A DNA stretch of 33,926 nt from Betaproteobacteria bacterium. GTDB lineage: Bacteria; Pseudomonadota; Gammaproteobacteria; Burkholderiales; SG8-39. Location: NCBI GenBank assembly GCA_016868105.1, contig VGIA01000018.1:1-33926 (forward strand), written 5' to 3'. The notes beneath the pieces were generated by a model, which worked only from the letters and a program-made list of their open reading frames with translations, was not told the origin of the DNA and ran no database searches. A program made the position numbers and the translations under genes. The first letter of the stretch is position 1, and every line of letters starts with the position of its first letter. Shown here piece after piece: positions 18,493 to 27,751 of this stretch.

Positions 18493-19739
18493 AGAGCAGC
18501 AAGAGAGTCTTCCTGCGCACGCTTGCCGGGGCCGCGGTGTTCGCGGCGTTCTCCGGCGCGGCGTTCGCGCAGCAGACGGTCAAGATCGGCCTGCTGGCGA
18601 CGCTGGAAGGGCCGTTCGCGGCCGGCGGCGCCGACGGCATGCGCGGCGCCGAACTGGCGATCAAGCAAAGGAACGGCATGGCAGGCGGCAAGAAGATCGT
18701 GCTGGTCAAGGCCTCGTCCGACGCCAAGCCCGACGTCGCGGTCAACGCCACCCGCAAGCTGGTGGAGCAGGACAAGGTGGACATCATGGTCGGTCCGCTT
18801 TCGGGCGGCGAAGGCATCGCGGTCAAGGAGTACTCCAAGACGCAGCCCAACATCACCTTCATCAACGGCTCCTCGGGCGCGCAGGCCACCACGCTGGTGA
18901 ACCCTTCGCCCAACTTCTTCCGCTTCAACACCGAAGGCGCGCAGTGGATGGTGGGCCTGGGCAAGGCGGCGCTGGACAAGGGCTACAAGCGCGTCATGCT
19001 GATCGCCGAGGACTACGCCTTCCCCTACTCGCAGGTGCAGGGCTTCATGTCCGAGTACTGCCGCCTGGGCGGCAAGGTGCCGGTCAAGGCCTGGGTGCCG
19101 CTGGGCGGCAAGGACTATGCCTCCGTGATCGCGCGGATACCGAAGGACGTGGACGCGCTGCTGGTGGTCCTGGGCGGGGCCGACGCGGTGAACTTCCTCA
19201 ACCAGTACGAGGCCGCGGGCGGCGACAAGCCCATCGTCGGCGGCTCGATCACGGTGAGCCAGGACATCCTGAACTACAAGGGCAAGCGGCGCGATTCGCT
19301 GGTGGGCACGATCGCCGGCGCACCGATCGCCGACGCCTACGACCACCCGGACTTCAAGGCTTTCGTCTCGGCCTACCAGAAGGAGTATCCGGTGTCCTCG
19401 GGCGCCTATCCCAGCCCGTCGCTGTTCGCGCTGGTGTACTACATCAACATGAAAGCGGCGCTGGACGGCTTGGACGCGGTCAAGGGCGATCTCTCCGGCG
19501 GCCAGGCCAAGTACCGCCAGGCGCTTTCGAAGATGACCCTGAAGACCCCGGTGGGCGACGTGCGGCTGGACGCCAACCGCCAGGCGATCGGCACCACGTT
19601 CATCACCGAGGTGGTGAAGGACGCCCAGGGCAATCTGTTCAACCGCGTGCTGCGCAAGGTGGACGGCATCGACCAGATGCTGGGCATGCCCAAGGAGCAG
19701 TTCAAGATGGGCTCGCGCGACGAGCCCAGCTGCCCGTAA
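18489..19739 (+). CDS. livK: HAAT ABC transporter substrate-binding protein, LivK family, copy 1
   Basis: Periplasmic receptor of 416 residues with a strong ribosome site (AAGGAGG, 18474-18480, 8 nt spacing). The signal peptide ends FSGAAFA (cleavage expected after Ala27). The mature protein begins QQTVKIGLLATLEGPFAAGG and has the type I periplasmic-binding fold: GAELAIKQRNG, VNATRKLVEQDKVDIMVGPLSGGEG, NGSSGAQATTLVNPSPNFFRF and LIAEDYAFPYSQVQGFMSEY. Aromatic residues near expected ligand positions would suit an aromatic or acyl ligand, but specificity cannot be read. It lies between livM and livG in one operon. Confidence 0.93.
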   Translation: MKSSKRVFLRTLAGAAVFAAFSGAAFAQQTVKIGLLATLEGPFAAGGADGMRGAELAIKQRNGMAGGKKIVLVKASSDAKPDVAVNATRKLVEQDKVDIMVGPLSGGEGIAVKEYSKTQPNITFINGSSGAQATTLVNPSPNFFRFNTEGAQWMVGLGKAALDKGYKRVMLIAEDYAFPYSQVQGFMSEYCRLGGKVPVKAWVPLGGKDYASVIARIPKDVDALLVVLGGADAVNFLNQYEAAGGDKPIVGGSITVSQDILNYKGKRRDSLVGTIAGAPIADAYDHPDFKAFVSAYQKEYPVSSGAYPSPSLFALVYYINMKAALDGLDAVKGDLSGGQAKYRQALSKMTLKTPVGDVRLDANRQAIGTTFITEVVKDAQGNLFNRVLRKVDGIDQMLGMPKEQFKMGSRDEPSCP

Positions 19740-19758
19740 CCGGGAGCCGGACGAGCCG

Positions 19759-20550
19759 ATGGCATCGGTCACCGAACTGCAGCCGCGCGAGCTGCTCACC
19801 ACCGGGGATGCGCTCCGGCTGGAGGGCGTCTCGCGCAGCTTCGGCGCGCTCCGGGCGGTCGAGGACGTCTCGTTCTCGGTCGCCGCGGGCGGGCGCAGGG
19901 CGGTGATCGGCGCCAACGGCGCGGGCAAGACCACGCTGTTCAACGTCATCACGGGCGACTTCGCGGCCACTTCCGGCCGCGTGCGCTTCTTCGGCGAGGA
20001 CATCACCGAGCACCCGCCCCACGAGCGCATCCGGGCCGGGTTGCGGCGCACCTACCAGTCCTCGCTCCTGTTCCGCGACCTCACGGTGCGGGACAACCTC
20101 TTCCTGGCCGTGCGCGGCGTCGCGCGCGGCCGCTTCAGCCTGCTGCGGCCCGGGGGCGCAAGCACCACCCGCGCCGCGGCCGAGGACCTGCTCGAGCGCG
20201 TGCGCCTGACGGCGGTGGGCGACGAGCCGGTGGCCGCGCTGTCGCACGGACAGCAGCGCCAGCTCGAGATCGGCATGGCGCTCGCCGGCGCGCCGCGCCT
20301 GATCCTGTTCGACGAGCCGGCGGCGGGCCTGTCGCCCGCCGAGCGGCGCGAGCTGGTCGCGCTGCTGCGCGCGCTCCCGGCCCACATGAGCTTCGTCCTC
20401 ATCGAGCACGACCTGGAGATCGCGTTGCGCGTGGTCGACCGGGTCACCGTGATGCACAACGGGCGCATGCTGAAGGAGGGCACGCCCGGGGAGATCGAGA
20501 ACGATCCCGAGGTGCAGCAGATCTACATGGGCCGCACGGGGCGCGCGTAA
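19759..20550 (+). CDS. livG: HAAT ABC transporter ATPase, LivG family, copy 1
   Basis: Cytoplasmic nucleotide-binding subunit, 263 residues. Walker [10 protein letters not shown] (51-59), signature LSHGQQ (161-166), Walker B LILFDEP (181-187) and the H-loop His217 (LIEHDLE) are all intact. The LivG-type insert [21 protein letters not shown] is present. A short N-terminal extension (about 18 residues) precedes the usual start. Its TAA shares one base with the ATG of the next gene (TAATG), giving translational coupling to the fused LivF. Confidence 0.94.
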   Translation: MASVTELQPRELLTTGDALRLEGVSRSFGALRAVEDVSFSVAAGGRRAVIGANGAGKTTLFNVITGDFAATSGRVRFFGEDITEHPPHERIRAGLRRTYQSSLLFRDLTVRDNLFLAVRGVARGRFSLLRPGGASTTRAAAEDLLERVRLTAVGDEPVAALSHGQQRQLEIGMALAGAPRLILFDEPAAGLSPAERRELVALLRALPAHMSFVLIEHDLEIALRVVDRVTVMHNGRMLKEGTPGEIENDPEVQQIYMGRTGRA

Positions 20551-22745
20551 TGGCAGGTCCTTCCGCTGCCGTGCTGGCGATCGAGAACCTGGACGTGTTC
20601 TACGGCCGCGCCCATGCGCTGCAGCGCGTGACGCTGACCCTGGAGCGCGGCGTGATTTCCGTCGTCGGCCGCAATGGCATGGGCAAGACCACGCTGTGCA
20701 ACGCCATTGCCGGGCTGGTGCCCGCCACCGGCAGCATCCGCTTCCTGGGGCGGGAGCTGCTGGGGCTGCCCTCGCACCGCATCACGCGCCTCGGCATCGG
20801 CTACGTGCCGCAGGGCCGGCGCGTCTGGCCCTCGCTCTCGGTGCACGAGCACCTGCGCCTGGCCTCGACCAGGGGGCCCTGGACCGTCGAGCGCATCTAC
20901 GCCACCTTCCCGCGCCTCGCCGAGCGCAAGGCGAACGGCGGCGCCGAGCTCTCCGGCGGCGAGCAGCAGATGCTCGCCATCTCGCGCGCGCTGCTGCTCA
21001 ATCCGAAGCTGCTGGTGATGGACGAGCCCACCGAGGGCCTGGCGCCGGTCATCGTGCAGCAGGTGGAGGCGATGCTGAAGTCGCTCGCCGCAGACGGCGA
21101 GATCTCGGCCCTGCTGATCGAGCAGAACCTGGGCGTGGCGCTCGCCGTCTCCGACACCGTGGACGTGATGGTGAACGGGCGCATCGCCCGCTCGATGCCG
21201 GTGGACGAACTGGCCGGCGACCCCGGCCTGCAGCAACGCCTGCTGGGCGTGAAGGCCGCGCAGGACGAGGTCATTGCGCCTGAACCGGAACCCGAGGGGA
21301 ACACGCGGCTGCAGGTCCTGACGGTGAAGCGCGCCGAGGCGGCCAGTATCCCTGCACCGCCTGCGGAGCCGCGCGCGGTGCGGGGCTATACGCGCTGGGG
21401 TTCGGTGGACGTGGACCGGCCGCTGGAGCGGGAAGCCGCCAAGCAAGCGCTGGCGAGGCCCGAGCCAAGGGTGATCGAGTTCCCGGTCGCCGCCAGCACC
21501 GGCCGCGCCGCCTACGTCGTCGGCACCTTCGACACCAAGGGCCGGGAACTGGGCTACCTGCGCGGCTGCCTGGAGAAACTGGGCCTGCGGGTGGTGACGG
21601 TGGACATTTCCACCTCCGGCAAGGCCTCCTCGGCGATGGTCAATCCGCGCGAGGTGGCGCGCTGCCATCCGATGGGCGAGCGCGCGGTGTTCACCGGCGA
21701 CCGCGGCAGCGCGGTGACGGAGATGGCACTGGCGCTGGAGCATTTCGTGGCACGTCGCCGCGACCTCGGCGGGATGATCTCGGCCGGCGGCTCCGGCAAT
21801 ACCGCGCTGGCGACCCCGGCGATGCGACGGCTCGCAATTGGCGTGCCCAAGGTGATGGTGTCCACGGTCGCCTCGGGCGACGTCAAGCCCTACGTCGGTC
21901 CATCGGACATCTGCATGATGTATTCGGTGACCGACGTCTCGGGGATCAACCGCATCTCCGAGAAGGTGCTCGCGAATGCCGCGCACGCGCTGGCTGGCAT
22001 GATCGCCTACGCGAAGAAGGAGGACGCCGCGGCGAGCACCCGGCCGGCCATCGGCCTGACCATGTTCGGCCTGACCACGCCCTGCGTGCAGGCGCTGACC
22101 CCGCTGCTGGAAACCGATGGCGACTGCATCGTGTTCCACGCCACCGGCACCGGCGGCCAGTCCATGGAGAAACTGGTCGAGTCCGGGCTGCTCGCGGCGG
22201 TGGTCGATGTCACCACCACCGAGGTCGCCGACGAGATCGCCGGCGGCTTCCTCACCGCGGGGCCGGGGCGGATGGACGTATTTGCCCGCCTGAAGGTTCC
22301 CTACGTCGGTTCCTGCGGCGCGCTGGACATGGTGAATTTCTGGGCCTGGGACACGGTGCCGGCGCAGTACCGCGGCCGGACGCTGCACCGCCACAACCCG
22401 AACGTGACCCTGATGCGCACCACGGTCGAGGAGAATGTGCGCATCGGGCGCTTCATCGCCGCCAAGCTCAATCGCATGCAGGGGCCGGTGCGCTTCCTGA
22501 TTCCGGAGGGCGGGGTGTCCGGCCTGGACGTTCCGGGCGGGCCGTTCTGGGACCCGGCCGCGGACAAGGCGCTGTTCGATACCCTGGCGGCGCAGTTCCG
22601 CGCCGGGCCCGACCGCAAGCTCCTGCGCCTGCCGCTGCACATCAACGACCCGGCCTTCGCCCAGGCGCTGGCCGCGCAGTTCAACGAAATCACCGCCAAG
22701 GGAGGGCGGGGCGCATGGCCCGCATCGCGCGTCACGAGATCCTGA
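20550..22745 (+). CDS. LivF-type ABC ATPase fused to a Tm-1-like (UPF0261) domain
   Basis: A 731-residue fusion. Residues 1-about 238 are a complete LivF ATPase: Walker [10 protein letters not shown] (40-48), LSGGEQQ (134-140), LLVMDEP (154-160) and LLIEQN (188-193). Residues about 240-318 are a Pro/Glu/Ala-rich linker with no Met. Residues about 319-715 form a full Tm-1-like ATP-binding domain (UPF0261): GTFDTKG (325-331), [21 protein letters not shown] (410-420), [38 protein letters not shown] and PEGGVSGLD. The UPF0261 part is normally about 400 residues and free-standing. A GTG at 21471 could start it separately, but its purines (AAGG) abut the codon, so fusion is favoured. It overlaps the TIM-barrel gene by 31 bp. 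Confidence 0.9.
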   Translation: MAGPSAAVLAIENLDVFYGRAHALQRVTLTLERGVISVVGRNGMGKTTLCNAIAGLVPATGSIRFLGRELLGLPSHRITRLGIGYVPQGRRVWPSLSVHEHLRLASTRGPWTVERIYATFPRLAERKANGGAELSGGEQQMLAISRALLLNPKLLVMDEPTEGLAPVIVQQVEAMLKSLAADGEISALLIEQNLGVALAVSDTVDVMVNGRIARSMPVDELAGDPGLQQRLLGVKAAQDEVIAPEPEPEGNTRLQVLTVKRAEAASIPAPPAEPRAVRGYTRWGSVDVDRPLEREAAKQALARPEPRVIEFPVAASTGRAAYVVGTFDTKGRELGYLRGCLEKLGLRVVTVDISTSGKASSAMVNPREVARCHPMGERAVFTGDRGSAVTEMALALEHFVARRRDLGGMISAGGSGNTALATPAMRRLAIGVPKVMVSTVASGDVKPYVGPSDICMMYSVTDVSGINRISEKVLANAAHALAGMIAYAKKEDAAASTRPAIGLTMFGLTTPCVQALTPLLETDGDCIVFHATGTGGQSMEKLVESGLLAAVVDVTTTEVADEIAGGFLTAGPGRMDVFARLKVPYVGSCGALDMVNFWAWDTVPAQYRGRTLHRHNPNVTLMRTTVEENVRIGRFIAAKLNRMQGPVRFLIPEGGVSGLDVPGGPFWDPAADKALFDTLAAQFRAGPDRKLLRLPLHINDPAFAQALAAQFNEITAKGGRGAWPASRVTRS

Positions 22746-23554
22746 AGAAGCTGCGCGCCAAGGTGAAGCGCCGCGAGCCGATCATCGGCGGCGGCGCCGG
22801 CACCGGGCTGTCGGCCAAGTGCGAGGAGGCCGGCGGCATCGACCTCATCGTGATCTACAACTCCGGCCGCTATCGCATGGCCGGGCGCGGGTCGCTGGCC
22901 GGCCTGATGGCCTACGGCAACGCCAACGACATCGTGGTGGACATGGCGCGCGAAGTGCTGCCGGTGGTCAGGCATACGCCGGTGCTTGCCGGAGTCAACG
23001 GCACCGACCCGTTCATGCTGACCGACCACTTCCTGAAGCACCTGGGCGAGCTTGGTTTCTCCGGCATCCAGAATTTCCCGACCGTCGGCCTGTTCGACGG
23101 CACCCTCCGCGCCCAGCTCGAGGAAACCGGGATGGGCTACGGCCTCGAAGTGCAGGTGATCAGGCGCGCGCGCGAGCTGGATCTCCTGACCACGCCCTAT
23201 GTGTTCTCGGAGCGCAATGCGCGCGACATGGCGAAGGCCGGCGCCGATGTCCTCGTCTGCCACCTCGGACTCACCACCGGCGGGGCGATCGGCGCCAACA
23301 CCGCGCTGAAGCTCAAGGACTGCGTGCCGCTCATCGAGCGCTGGGCGGCGGCGGCGCGCAAGCTCAATCCCGAGGTGATCGTGCTTTGCCACGGCGGCCC
23401 GATCTCGGAACCCAAGGACGCCGCTTTCATCCTGAGGAACTGCCCGGGATGCGATGGCTTCTACGGCGCCTCCAGCATGGAGCGCCTGCCCACGGAACGG
23501 GCAATCACTGAGACAACCCGCAGGTTCAAGCGAATCAAGAGAGGTGCGTCATGA
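22715..23554 (+). CDS. TIM-barrel protein, phosphoenolpyruvate hydrolase family (PF09370-type)
   Basis: A 279-residue TIM-barrel protein. [19 protein letters not shown] (25-43) with Glu38, [19 protein letters not shown] (47-65), [11 protein letters not shown] and [16 protein letters not shown], then [12 protein letters not shown] and [14 protein letters not shown] near the end, are characteristic of the PEP-hydrolase-like family. The biochemical activity of bacterial members is poorly established. In plant Tm-1 the same type of barrel is the C-terminal half of the protein whose N-terminal half is the UPF0261 domain, so this gene and the previous fusion together rebuild that architecture. GGAGGG lies 8 nt before the ATG. 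It overlaps the flotillin gene by ATGA. Confidence 0.9.
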   Translation: MARIARHEILKKLRAKVKRREPIIGGGAGTGLSAKCEEAGGIDLIVIYNSGRYRMAGRGSLAGLMAYGNANDIVVDMAREVLPVVRHTPVLAGVNGTDPFMLTDHFLKHLGELGFSGIQNFPTVGLFDGTLRAQLEETGMGYGLEVQVIRRARELDLLTTPYVFSERNARDMAKAGADVLVCHLGLTTGGAIGANTALKLKDCVPLIERWAAAARKLNPEVIVLCHGGPISEPKDAAFILRNCPGCDGFYGASSMERLPTERAITETTRRFKRIKRGAS

Positions 23555-25248
23555 GCGGAGCGCAATTCGGTCAATTCATCCTCGGCCTGATCGTGGTCGC
23601 GGTCCTCGTCGCGATCGCGGTGTGGCTGCTCAACTGGCTCTACTTGCGCTCGTCCAAGGAGCGCGCCTTCGTGAGGACGGGCCTGGGGGGGCAGAAGGTG
23701 GTCATGAACGGCGGCGCGTTGGTCCTGCCCATCGTGCACGAGGTGGTGCCGGTCAACATGAACACGCTGCGGCTGGAGGTCTCGCGCGGACGGGACAAGG
23801 CGATCATCACCCAGGACCGGATGCGGGTGGACGTGACCGGAGAGTTCTACGTGCGCGTGCAGGCGACGCCGGAGGCCATCGCCTCTGCGGCGCAGACCCT
23901 CGGCCAGCGCACCCTGCAGCCCGAGACGCTCAAGGAGCTGGTGGAGGGCAAGTTCGTGGATGCGCTGCGGACCGTCGCGGCCGAGATGACGATGGAGCAG
24001 ATGCACGAGAAGCGCGGCGACTACGTCAAGCGCGTGCGCGCCGTGGTCGCCGCCGACCTCTTGCAGAACGGGCTGGAGCTGGAAACGGTGTCGCTCACGC
24101 AGCTCGACCAGACGGCGATGGAGTTCTTCAACCCGTCGAACGCCTTCGACGCCGAGGGCCTGACGCGGCTCACCGAGCAGATCGAGCGGCGCAAGAAGAC
24201 GCGCAACGACATCGAGCAGGACACCATGATCCAGATCCGCAACAAGAACCTGGAGACCGAGCGCCAGGCGCTGGACATCGACCGCGAGCTGGAAACGGCG
24301 CGGCTGGAGCAGGAGCGCGAAGTGGAGACGCAGCGCGCGGCGCAGAAGGCGAACCTGGCGCAGGAGCGCGCGGCCAAGGAACAGGAGGCCGAGCGCGCGC
24401 AGATCGCCGCCCGCGAGGCGGTGGACCGGGCGCGCCTGGCTTCCGAGCGCGCGGTGGAGGAGGAGCGCATCGCGAAGGAACGCGACGTCCAGGCGCGCGA
24501 AATCGAACGGCGCAAGGCGATCGAGCTGGCCGAGCAGCAGCGCGCCATCGCGGTGGCGCAGCAGTCCAAGGCGCAGTCCGAGGCCCAGGCGGCGGCAGAC
24601 CAGGCCCGCGCCAGGGCGACCACGGAGGAGGAGCGCGTGTTCACCGCGCGCGAAACCGAGATGGCCGAGCGGCGCAAGAAGATCGAGCTCATCGCCGCGG
24701 CGCAGGAGGCCGAGCGCGACGCGCTGCGCCTCACCGTGGCTGCCGGGGCGGAAAAGACGGCGGCGGCCGACCGCGGCGCCGCGCTGCGCATGGACGCGGA
24801 GGCCGCGGCCGACGCGGAGAAGATCCGCGCCATGGCCGCGAAAATCCGGCATGAGGTGGAAGCCGAGGGCGCAAGCCTGATGAACAAGGCGCAGAACCTG
24901 CTGACGCCGGAATCGCGCCAGTCGGCGATGCGCATCCGCCTGATCGACAAGCTGGAGGGCATCATCCGCGAGTCGGTGAAGCCGATGGAGAGAATCGAGG
25001 GCATCAAGATCCTGCAGGTGGACGGCCTGGCGGGCGGCGGCCGGGGCGGTGGCGACCTGGGCGGCGGCAACGGCGCCAGCTTCGCCGACGGCGTGGTGAA
25101 TTCGGCGTTGCGCTACCGCGCGCAGGCGCCGCTGGTGGACCAGCTGCTCAAGGAGATCGGGGTGCAGGGCGGCGACCTGGGCCAGGCCGCGACCGGGCTG
25201 CTGGCCGCGGGCGGCGTGGCGGCGATCACGGACAAGCCCGGGAAATAG
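23551..25248 (+). CDS. Flotillin-like SPFH-domain membrane protein (YqiK group)
   Basis: A 565-residue membrane scaffold protein. One N-terminal transmembrane helix (about 8-31) is followed by a PHB/SPFH domain (about 35-200; [55 protein letters not shown]). A long charged coiled coil (about 205-450) is rich in Glu/Arg/Ala heptads. A Gly-rich segment ([14 protein letters not shown]) precedes a conserved C-terminal oligomerisation block ([17 protein letters not shown]). Flotillins form membrane microdomain assemblies. Placement inside a transporter operon, coupled by ATGA upstream and with zero gap downstream (TAG then ATG), suggests it organises or protects the membrane for this pathway (inference). 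Confidence 0.92.
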   Translation: MSGAQFGQFILGLIVVAVLVAIAVWLLNWLYLRSSKERAFVRTGLGGQKVVMNGGALVLPIVHEVVPVNMNTLRLEVSRGRDKAIITQDRMRVDVTGEFYVRVQATPEAIASAAQTLGQRTLQPETLKELVEGKFVDALRTVAAEMTMEQMHEKRGDYVKRVRAVVAADLLQNGLELETVSLTQLDQTAMEFFNPSNAFDAEGLTRLTEQIERRKKTRNDIEQDTMIQIRNKNLETERQALDIDRELETARLEQEREVETQRAAQKANLAQERAAKEQEAERAQIAAREAVDRARLASERAVEEERIAKERDVQAREIERRKAIELAEQQRAIAVAQQSKAQSEAQAAADQARARATTEEERVFTARETEMAERRKKIELIAAAQEAERDALRLTVAAGAEKTAAADRGAALRMDAEAAADAEKIRAMAAKIRHEVEAEGASLMNKAQNLLTPESRQSAMRIRLIDKLEGIIRESVKPMERIEGIKILQVDGLAGGGRGGGDLGGGNGASFADGVVNSALRYRAQAPLVDQLLKEIGVQGGDLGQAATGLLAAGGVAAITDKPGK

Positions 25249-25683
25249 ATGATCAAGGTCTACACCTCCAGCGTGATCGAGGCCCCGGCCGAGGCCGTCT
25301 GGGCGCAGGTGCGCGACTTCAACGGCCTGCCGAAGTGGACGCCGTTCGTGGCCGAGTCGCGCATCGAAGGCGGCATGCCTGCGGACAGGATCGGCTGCGT
25401 GCGCAACTTCCGCCTCAAGGACGGCGGCCTCATCCGCGAGCAGCTGCTGACGCTGTCGGACTACGACTACCAGTGCAGCTATTCCATCCTGGAGAGTCCG
25501 ATGGGGGTGGAGAACTACGTCGCCACGCTGAAGCTGACGCCGGTCACCGACGGCAACCGCACCTTCGCCGAATGGTGGGCCGAATTCGACTGCGCGCCGG
25601 AGCGGGAGCGGGAACTGGCGCAGAACATCGGCCAGGGCGTGTTCCAGTCTGCGTTCAACTCCCTCAAGCAACTGCTGCGTTGA
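25249..25683 (+). CDS. SRPBCC family protein (polyketide cyclase/START-like fold)
   Basis: A 144-residue small helix-grip protein with a hydrophobic cavity. The start IKVYTSSVIEAPAEAVWAQVRDFNGLPKW, the middle DRIGCVRNFRLKDGG and the late TPVTDGNRTFAEWWAEFD are typical of polyketide_cyc2-type members, followed by the long C-terminal helix. Such proteins bind hydrophobic ligands or catalyse cyclisation or dehydration. It is a tandem paralogue of the N-terminal domain of the next gene, sharing GCVRNF-LKDG, IREQLL-LSD and PVTDGNRTF. The TGA overlaps the next TTG start. Confidence 0.88.
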   Translation: MIKVYTSSVIEAPAEAVWAQVRDFNGLPKWTPFVAESRIEGGMPADRIGCVRNFRLKDGGLIREQLLTLSDYDYQCSYSILESPMGVENYVATLKLTPVTDGNRTFAEWWAEFDCAPERERELAQNIGQGVFQSAFNSLKQLLR

Positions 25684-27125
25684 TCAGGGTCACGCGCTCC
25701 GCGGTCATCGACGCGCCCATCGAGCGCATCTGGGCGGTGCTGCGCGACTTCAACAGCCACTGGGCCTGGCACCCGGCGGTGGGCGAGTCGAGCATCGAGA
25801 ACGACGAGCCGCCGGACCAGGTGGGCTGCGTGCGCAACTTCTTCCTCAAGGACGGCAACCACATCCGCGAGCAGCTGCTGGCGCTGTCGGATCGCGATCA
25901 CATCTCCACCTACTGCATCCTGGAGGCGACGCTGCCCATGAAGCGCTATGTCGCCACGGTGCAGCTGAAGCCGGTCACCGACGGCAACCGCACCTTCTGG
26001 CACTGGCAGTCCACCTTCGAGGCGCCGCGCGGGCGCGAGCGGGAGTTCGCGGACCTGGTTGGCAAGGGCGTCTACGAAGGCGGGTTCGAGGGCCTGCGCG
26101 CCTATCTGCGCCGCGGCAGCCCCGCGCCGGCGCGCGCCGCCAACGCGGGCGCAATGCAGTGCCAGGTTTCGGTCGCGACCGCTTTCGGCGGGCCGGAGGT
26201 ACTGCAGTTGGAGAATCGTGCCGCGCCGGCGCCCGGTGCCGGCGAGGTCCGGATCCGGCAGACTGCGGTCGGCGTCAACTACATCGACGTCTACGTCCGC
26301 AAGGGCCAGTACCGCATGATCGAGCCGCCGGCGCCGATCGGGATGGAGGCCGCGGGCGAGGTGGTGGACGTGGGCGAGGGCGTCGCGCACCTGTTGCCCG
26401 GGGACCGGGTTGCCTACGCCTGCCCGCCGCCGGGGGCCTATGCCTCGGTGCGCACGCTGGCCGCCGACCAGGTCGTGGTGTTGCCCGACGACCTGAGCGA
26501 GGAGACTGCGGCCGCCGTGATGCTGAAGGGCATGACCGCGGAGTACCTGCTGCATCGGACCGTCCGGGTCCGGCCCGGCCAGGCGGTGCTGGTTCATGCC
26601 GCCGCAGGCGGCGTCGGCCTGCTGCTGTGCCAGTGGGCGAAGGCATTGGGCGCGAAGGTGATCGGCACGGTCTCGAGCGAGGACAAGGCGCGCCTCGCGC
26701 GCGCCAACGGCTGCGATTTTCCGATCCTGACCTCGAATTACCGGTTCGCGACCGAAGTGAAGAACCTGACCAACGGCCGCGGCGCGGAGGTGATCTACGA
26801 CGGGCTGGGCCGCGAGGCCGCGGCCGAGAACCTGGAGGCGCTCGCCTTCACCGGGCATTGGATCTGCTACGGCCAGGCGAGCGGGCCGCATGATTCGCTG
26901 CCCGACCTCGGCTCCAAGTCCGGCACCCTGTCCCGGCCGGTGCTGTTTCACTACACCGCGGACCGCGCGGTTCTGAACGAGATGGCCGAGCGCGTGTTCG
27001 CGGCGCTGCGTGCCGGCACGATTCGCGTGGAGATCCGCCACCGCTACCCGCTTGCTGCGGCGGCGCAAGCGCACCGCGAGCTGGAGGCGCGGCGCACCAC
27101 CGGCTCGGTGCTGCTGCTGCCATGA
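25680..27125 (+). CDS. SRPBCC domain fused to a zeta-crystallin/quinone oxidoreductase-like MDR protein
   Basis: A 481-residue fusion starting TTG at 25680 (TTGA overlap). Residues 1-145 are a second SRPBCC domain (AVIDAPIERIWAVLRDFN, VGCVRNFFLKDGN, PVTDGNRTFWHW). A short linker RRGSPAPARAANAGA leads to Met159. Residues 159-481 are a complete NADPH:quinone oxidoreductase (MDR family, no catalytic zinc): GGPEVLQLE, VGVNYIDVYVRKGQY, GMEAAGEVVDVGEGV, the nucleotide loop AAAGGVGLLLCQWAKALGA and VIYDGLG. No stop separates the parts. Met159 (ATG 26154) matches a normal QOR start but has no good Shine-Dalgarno, so true fusion is favoured over independent initiation. Confidence 0.86.
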   Translation: MIRVTRSAVIDAPIERIWAVLRDFNSHWAWHPAVGESSIENDEPPDQVGCVRNFFLKDGNHIREQLLALSDRDHISTYCILEATLPMKRYVATVQLKPVTDGNRTFWHWQSTFEAPRGREREFADLVGKGVYEGGFEGLRAYLRRGSPAPARAANAGAMQCQVSVATAFGGPEVLQLENRAAPAPGAGEVRIRQTAVGVNYIDVYVRKGQYRMIEPPAPIGMEAAGEVVDVGEGVAHLLPGDRVAYACPPPGAYASVRTLAADQVVVLPDDLSEETAAAVMLKGMTAEYLLHRTVRVRPGQAVLVHAAAGGVGLLLCQWAKALGAKVIGTVSSEDKARLARANGCDFPILTSNYRFATEVKNLTNGRGAEVIYDGLGREAAAENLEALAFTGHWICYGQASGPHDSLPDLGSKSGTLSRPVLFHYTADRAVLNEMAERVFAALRAGTIRVEIRHRYPLAAAAQAHRELEARRTTGSVLLLP

Positions 27126-27620
27126 GTGCGATGGCGCCCATCACGGATGCCAACCCGAGCCTCGAGGAAATCGAGGCGCGCATCGCGCGATTCGCGGCGT
27201 TGCGTCCCGCTGGGGACTACCTCGACGCCGGTATCCCCGGGTGCGAGCCGACGACCTACCGCGTCCTGGGGGAGCGCCCGGAAGCACCGCTTGCGGCTGA
27301 GGACTTCCACCTCAATCTCGTGCGCTGCGCGGCCGGCAAGTCGGCACCCCTGCACAATCACCTGTCGCAGGAGGTGTCCATTGCCCTGTCTGGTCAGTGG
27401 GAAGTTTTCTGGGGGCTCAAGGGCGAGCGCAGCCTGCGCCTCGGCCCGTGGGACACCGTCAGCATCCCGCCTGGGGTCTCACGCGGCTTCCGTAATGTCG
27501 GTGCCGCGGAGGCGATGTTGCTCGGCATCGCCGGGGGACGGGATCCAGGCCGGATCAACTGGCCGGAGTCCGTTCGTGCCGCGGCACGCGCCGCGGGCGT
27601 GGCGTTGCCGGGGGGATTAG
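27122..27620 (+). CDS. Cupin-domain protein (apparent frameshift at its 3' end)
   Basis: A small single-domain cupin of about 165 residues, starting ATG at 27122 with an ATGA overlap. Motif 1 APLHNHLSQEVS supplies His78, His80 and Glu84. Motif 2 PWDTVSIPPGVSRGFRN has Arg121 where the usual fourth metal ligand (His) stands, so metal binding may be altered. As sequenced, the frame has no stop and runs through the leader into the next livK. A run of six G at 27610-27615 precedes TAG at 27618-27620. With one G fewer the protein would end ALPGD-stop, exactly where a family member should end. The end given here assumes that correction. It is probably a ligand sensor or isomerase-like enzyme; function unknown. 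Confidence 0.75.
27610..27615 (+). other. G6 homopolymer, probable frameshift point in the cupin gene
   Basis: Six consecutive G at the end of the cupin gene. Removing one brings TAG at 27618-27620 into frame. The alternative is a real 604-residue cupin-LivK fusion, which is implausible because a Sec/Tat-type signal peptide would then lie internally. It may be an assembly error or a genuine recent insertion. Confidence 0.55.
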
Positions 27621-27645
27621 GCAGGCGGCGGCCGCTCGGTTTCAA

Positions 27646-27674
27646 TTGCCAGAATCGCGGTTGGATCGTAAAGT
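27646..27674 (+). promoter_or_regulatory. Sigma70-type promoter of the second liv unit
   Basis: TTGCCA (27646-27651, 5/6) and TAAAGT (27669-27674, 4/6) are separated by exactly 17 nt. Transcription would begin near 27681, leaving a leader of about 70 nt before livK copy 2. This supports a separate transcription unit and argues that the cupin gene ends before it. Confidence 0.5.
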
Positions 27675-27692
27675 CCCGGGCGGCACAGGAGA

Positions 27693-27733
27693 GCCACGAA
27701 GATCCGTGGCGGCCTGGCACATTCAGGGCCGCC
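27693..27733 (+). other. Two mutually exclusive leader hairpins upstream of livK copy 2
   Basis: Hairpin A pairs GCCACG (27693-27698) with CGTGGC (27705-27710) over a 6-nt loop. Hairpin B pairs GGCGGCC (27708-27714) with GGCCGCC (27727-27733). They share bases 27708-27710, so only one can form completely. They sit between the predicted transcription start and the ribosome site (AGGAG at 27741-27745). A regulatory role is speculative. Confidence 0.3.
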
Positions 27734-27751
27734 CAAACAGAGGAGAGAGCA

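Noticed and set aside
20523-22640. 705-codon reverse frame opposite the LivF-UPF0261 gene
   Set aside because: Low-complexity antisense shadow; the forward strand has complete ABC and UPF0261 motifs.
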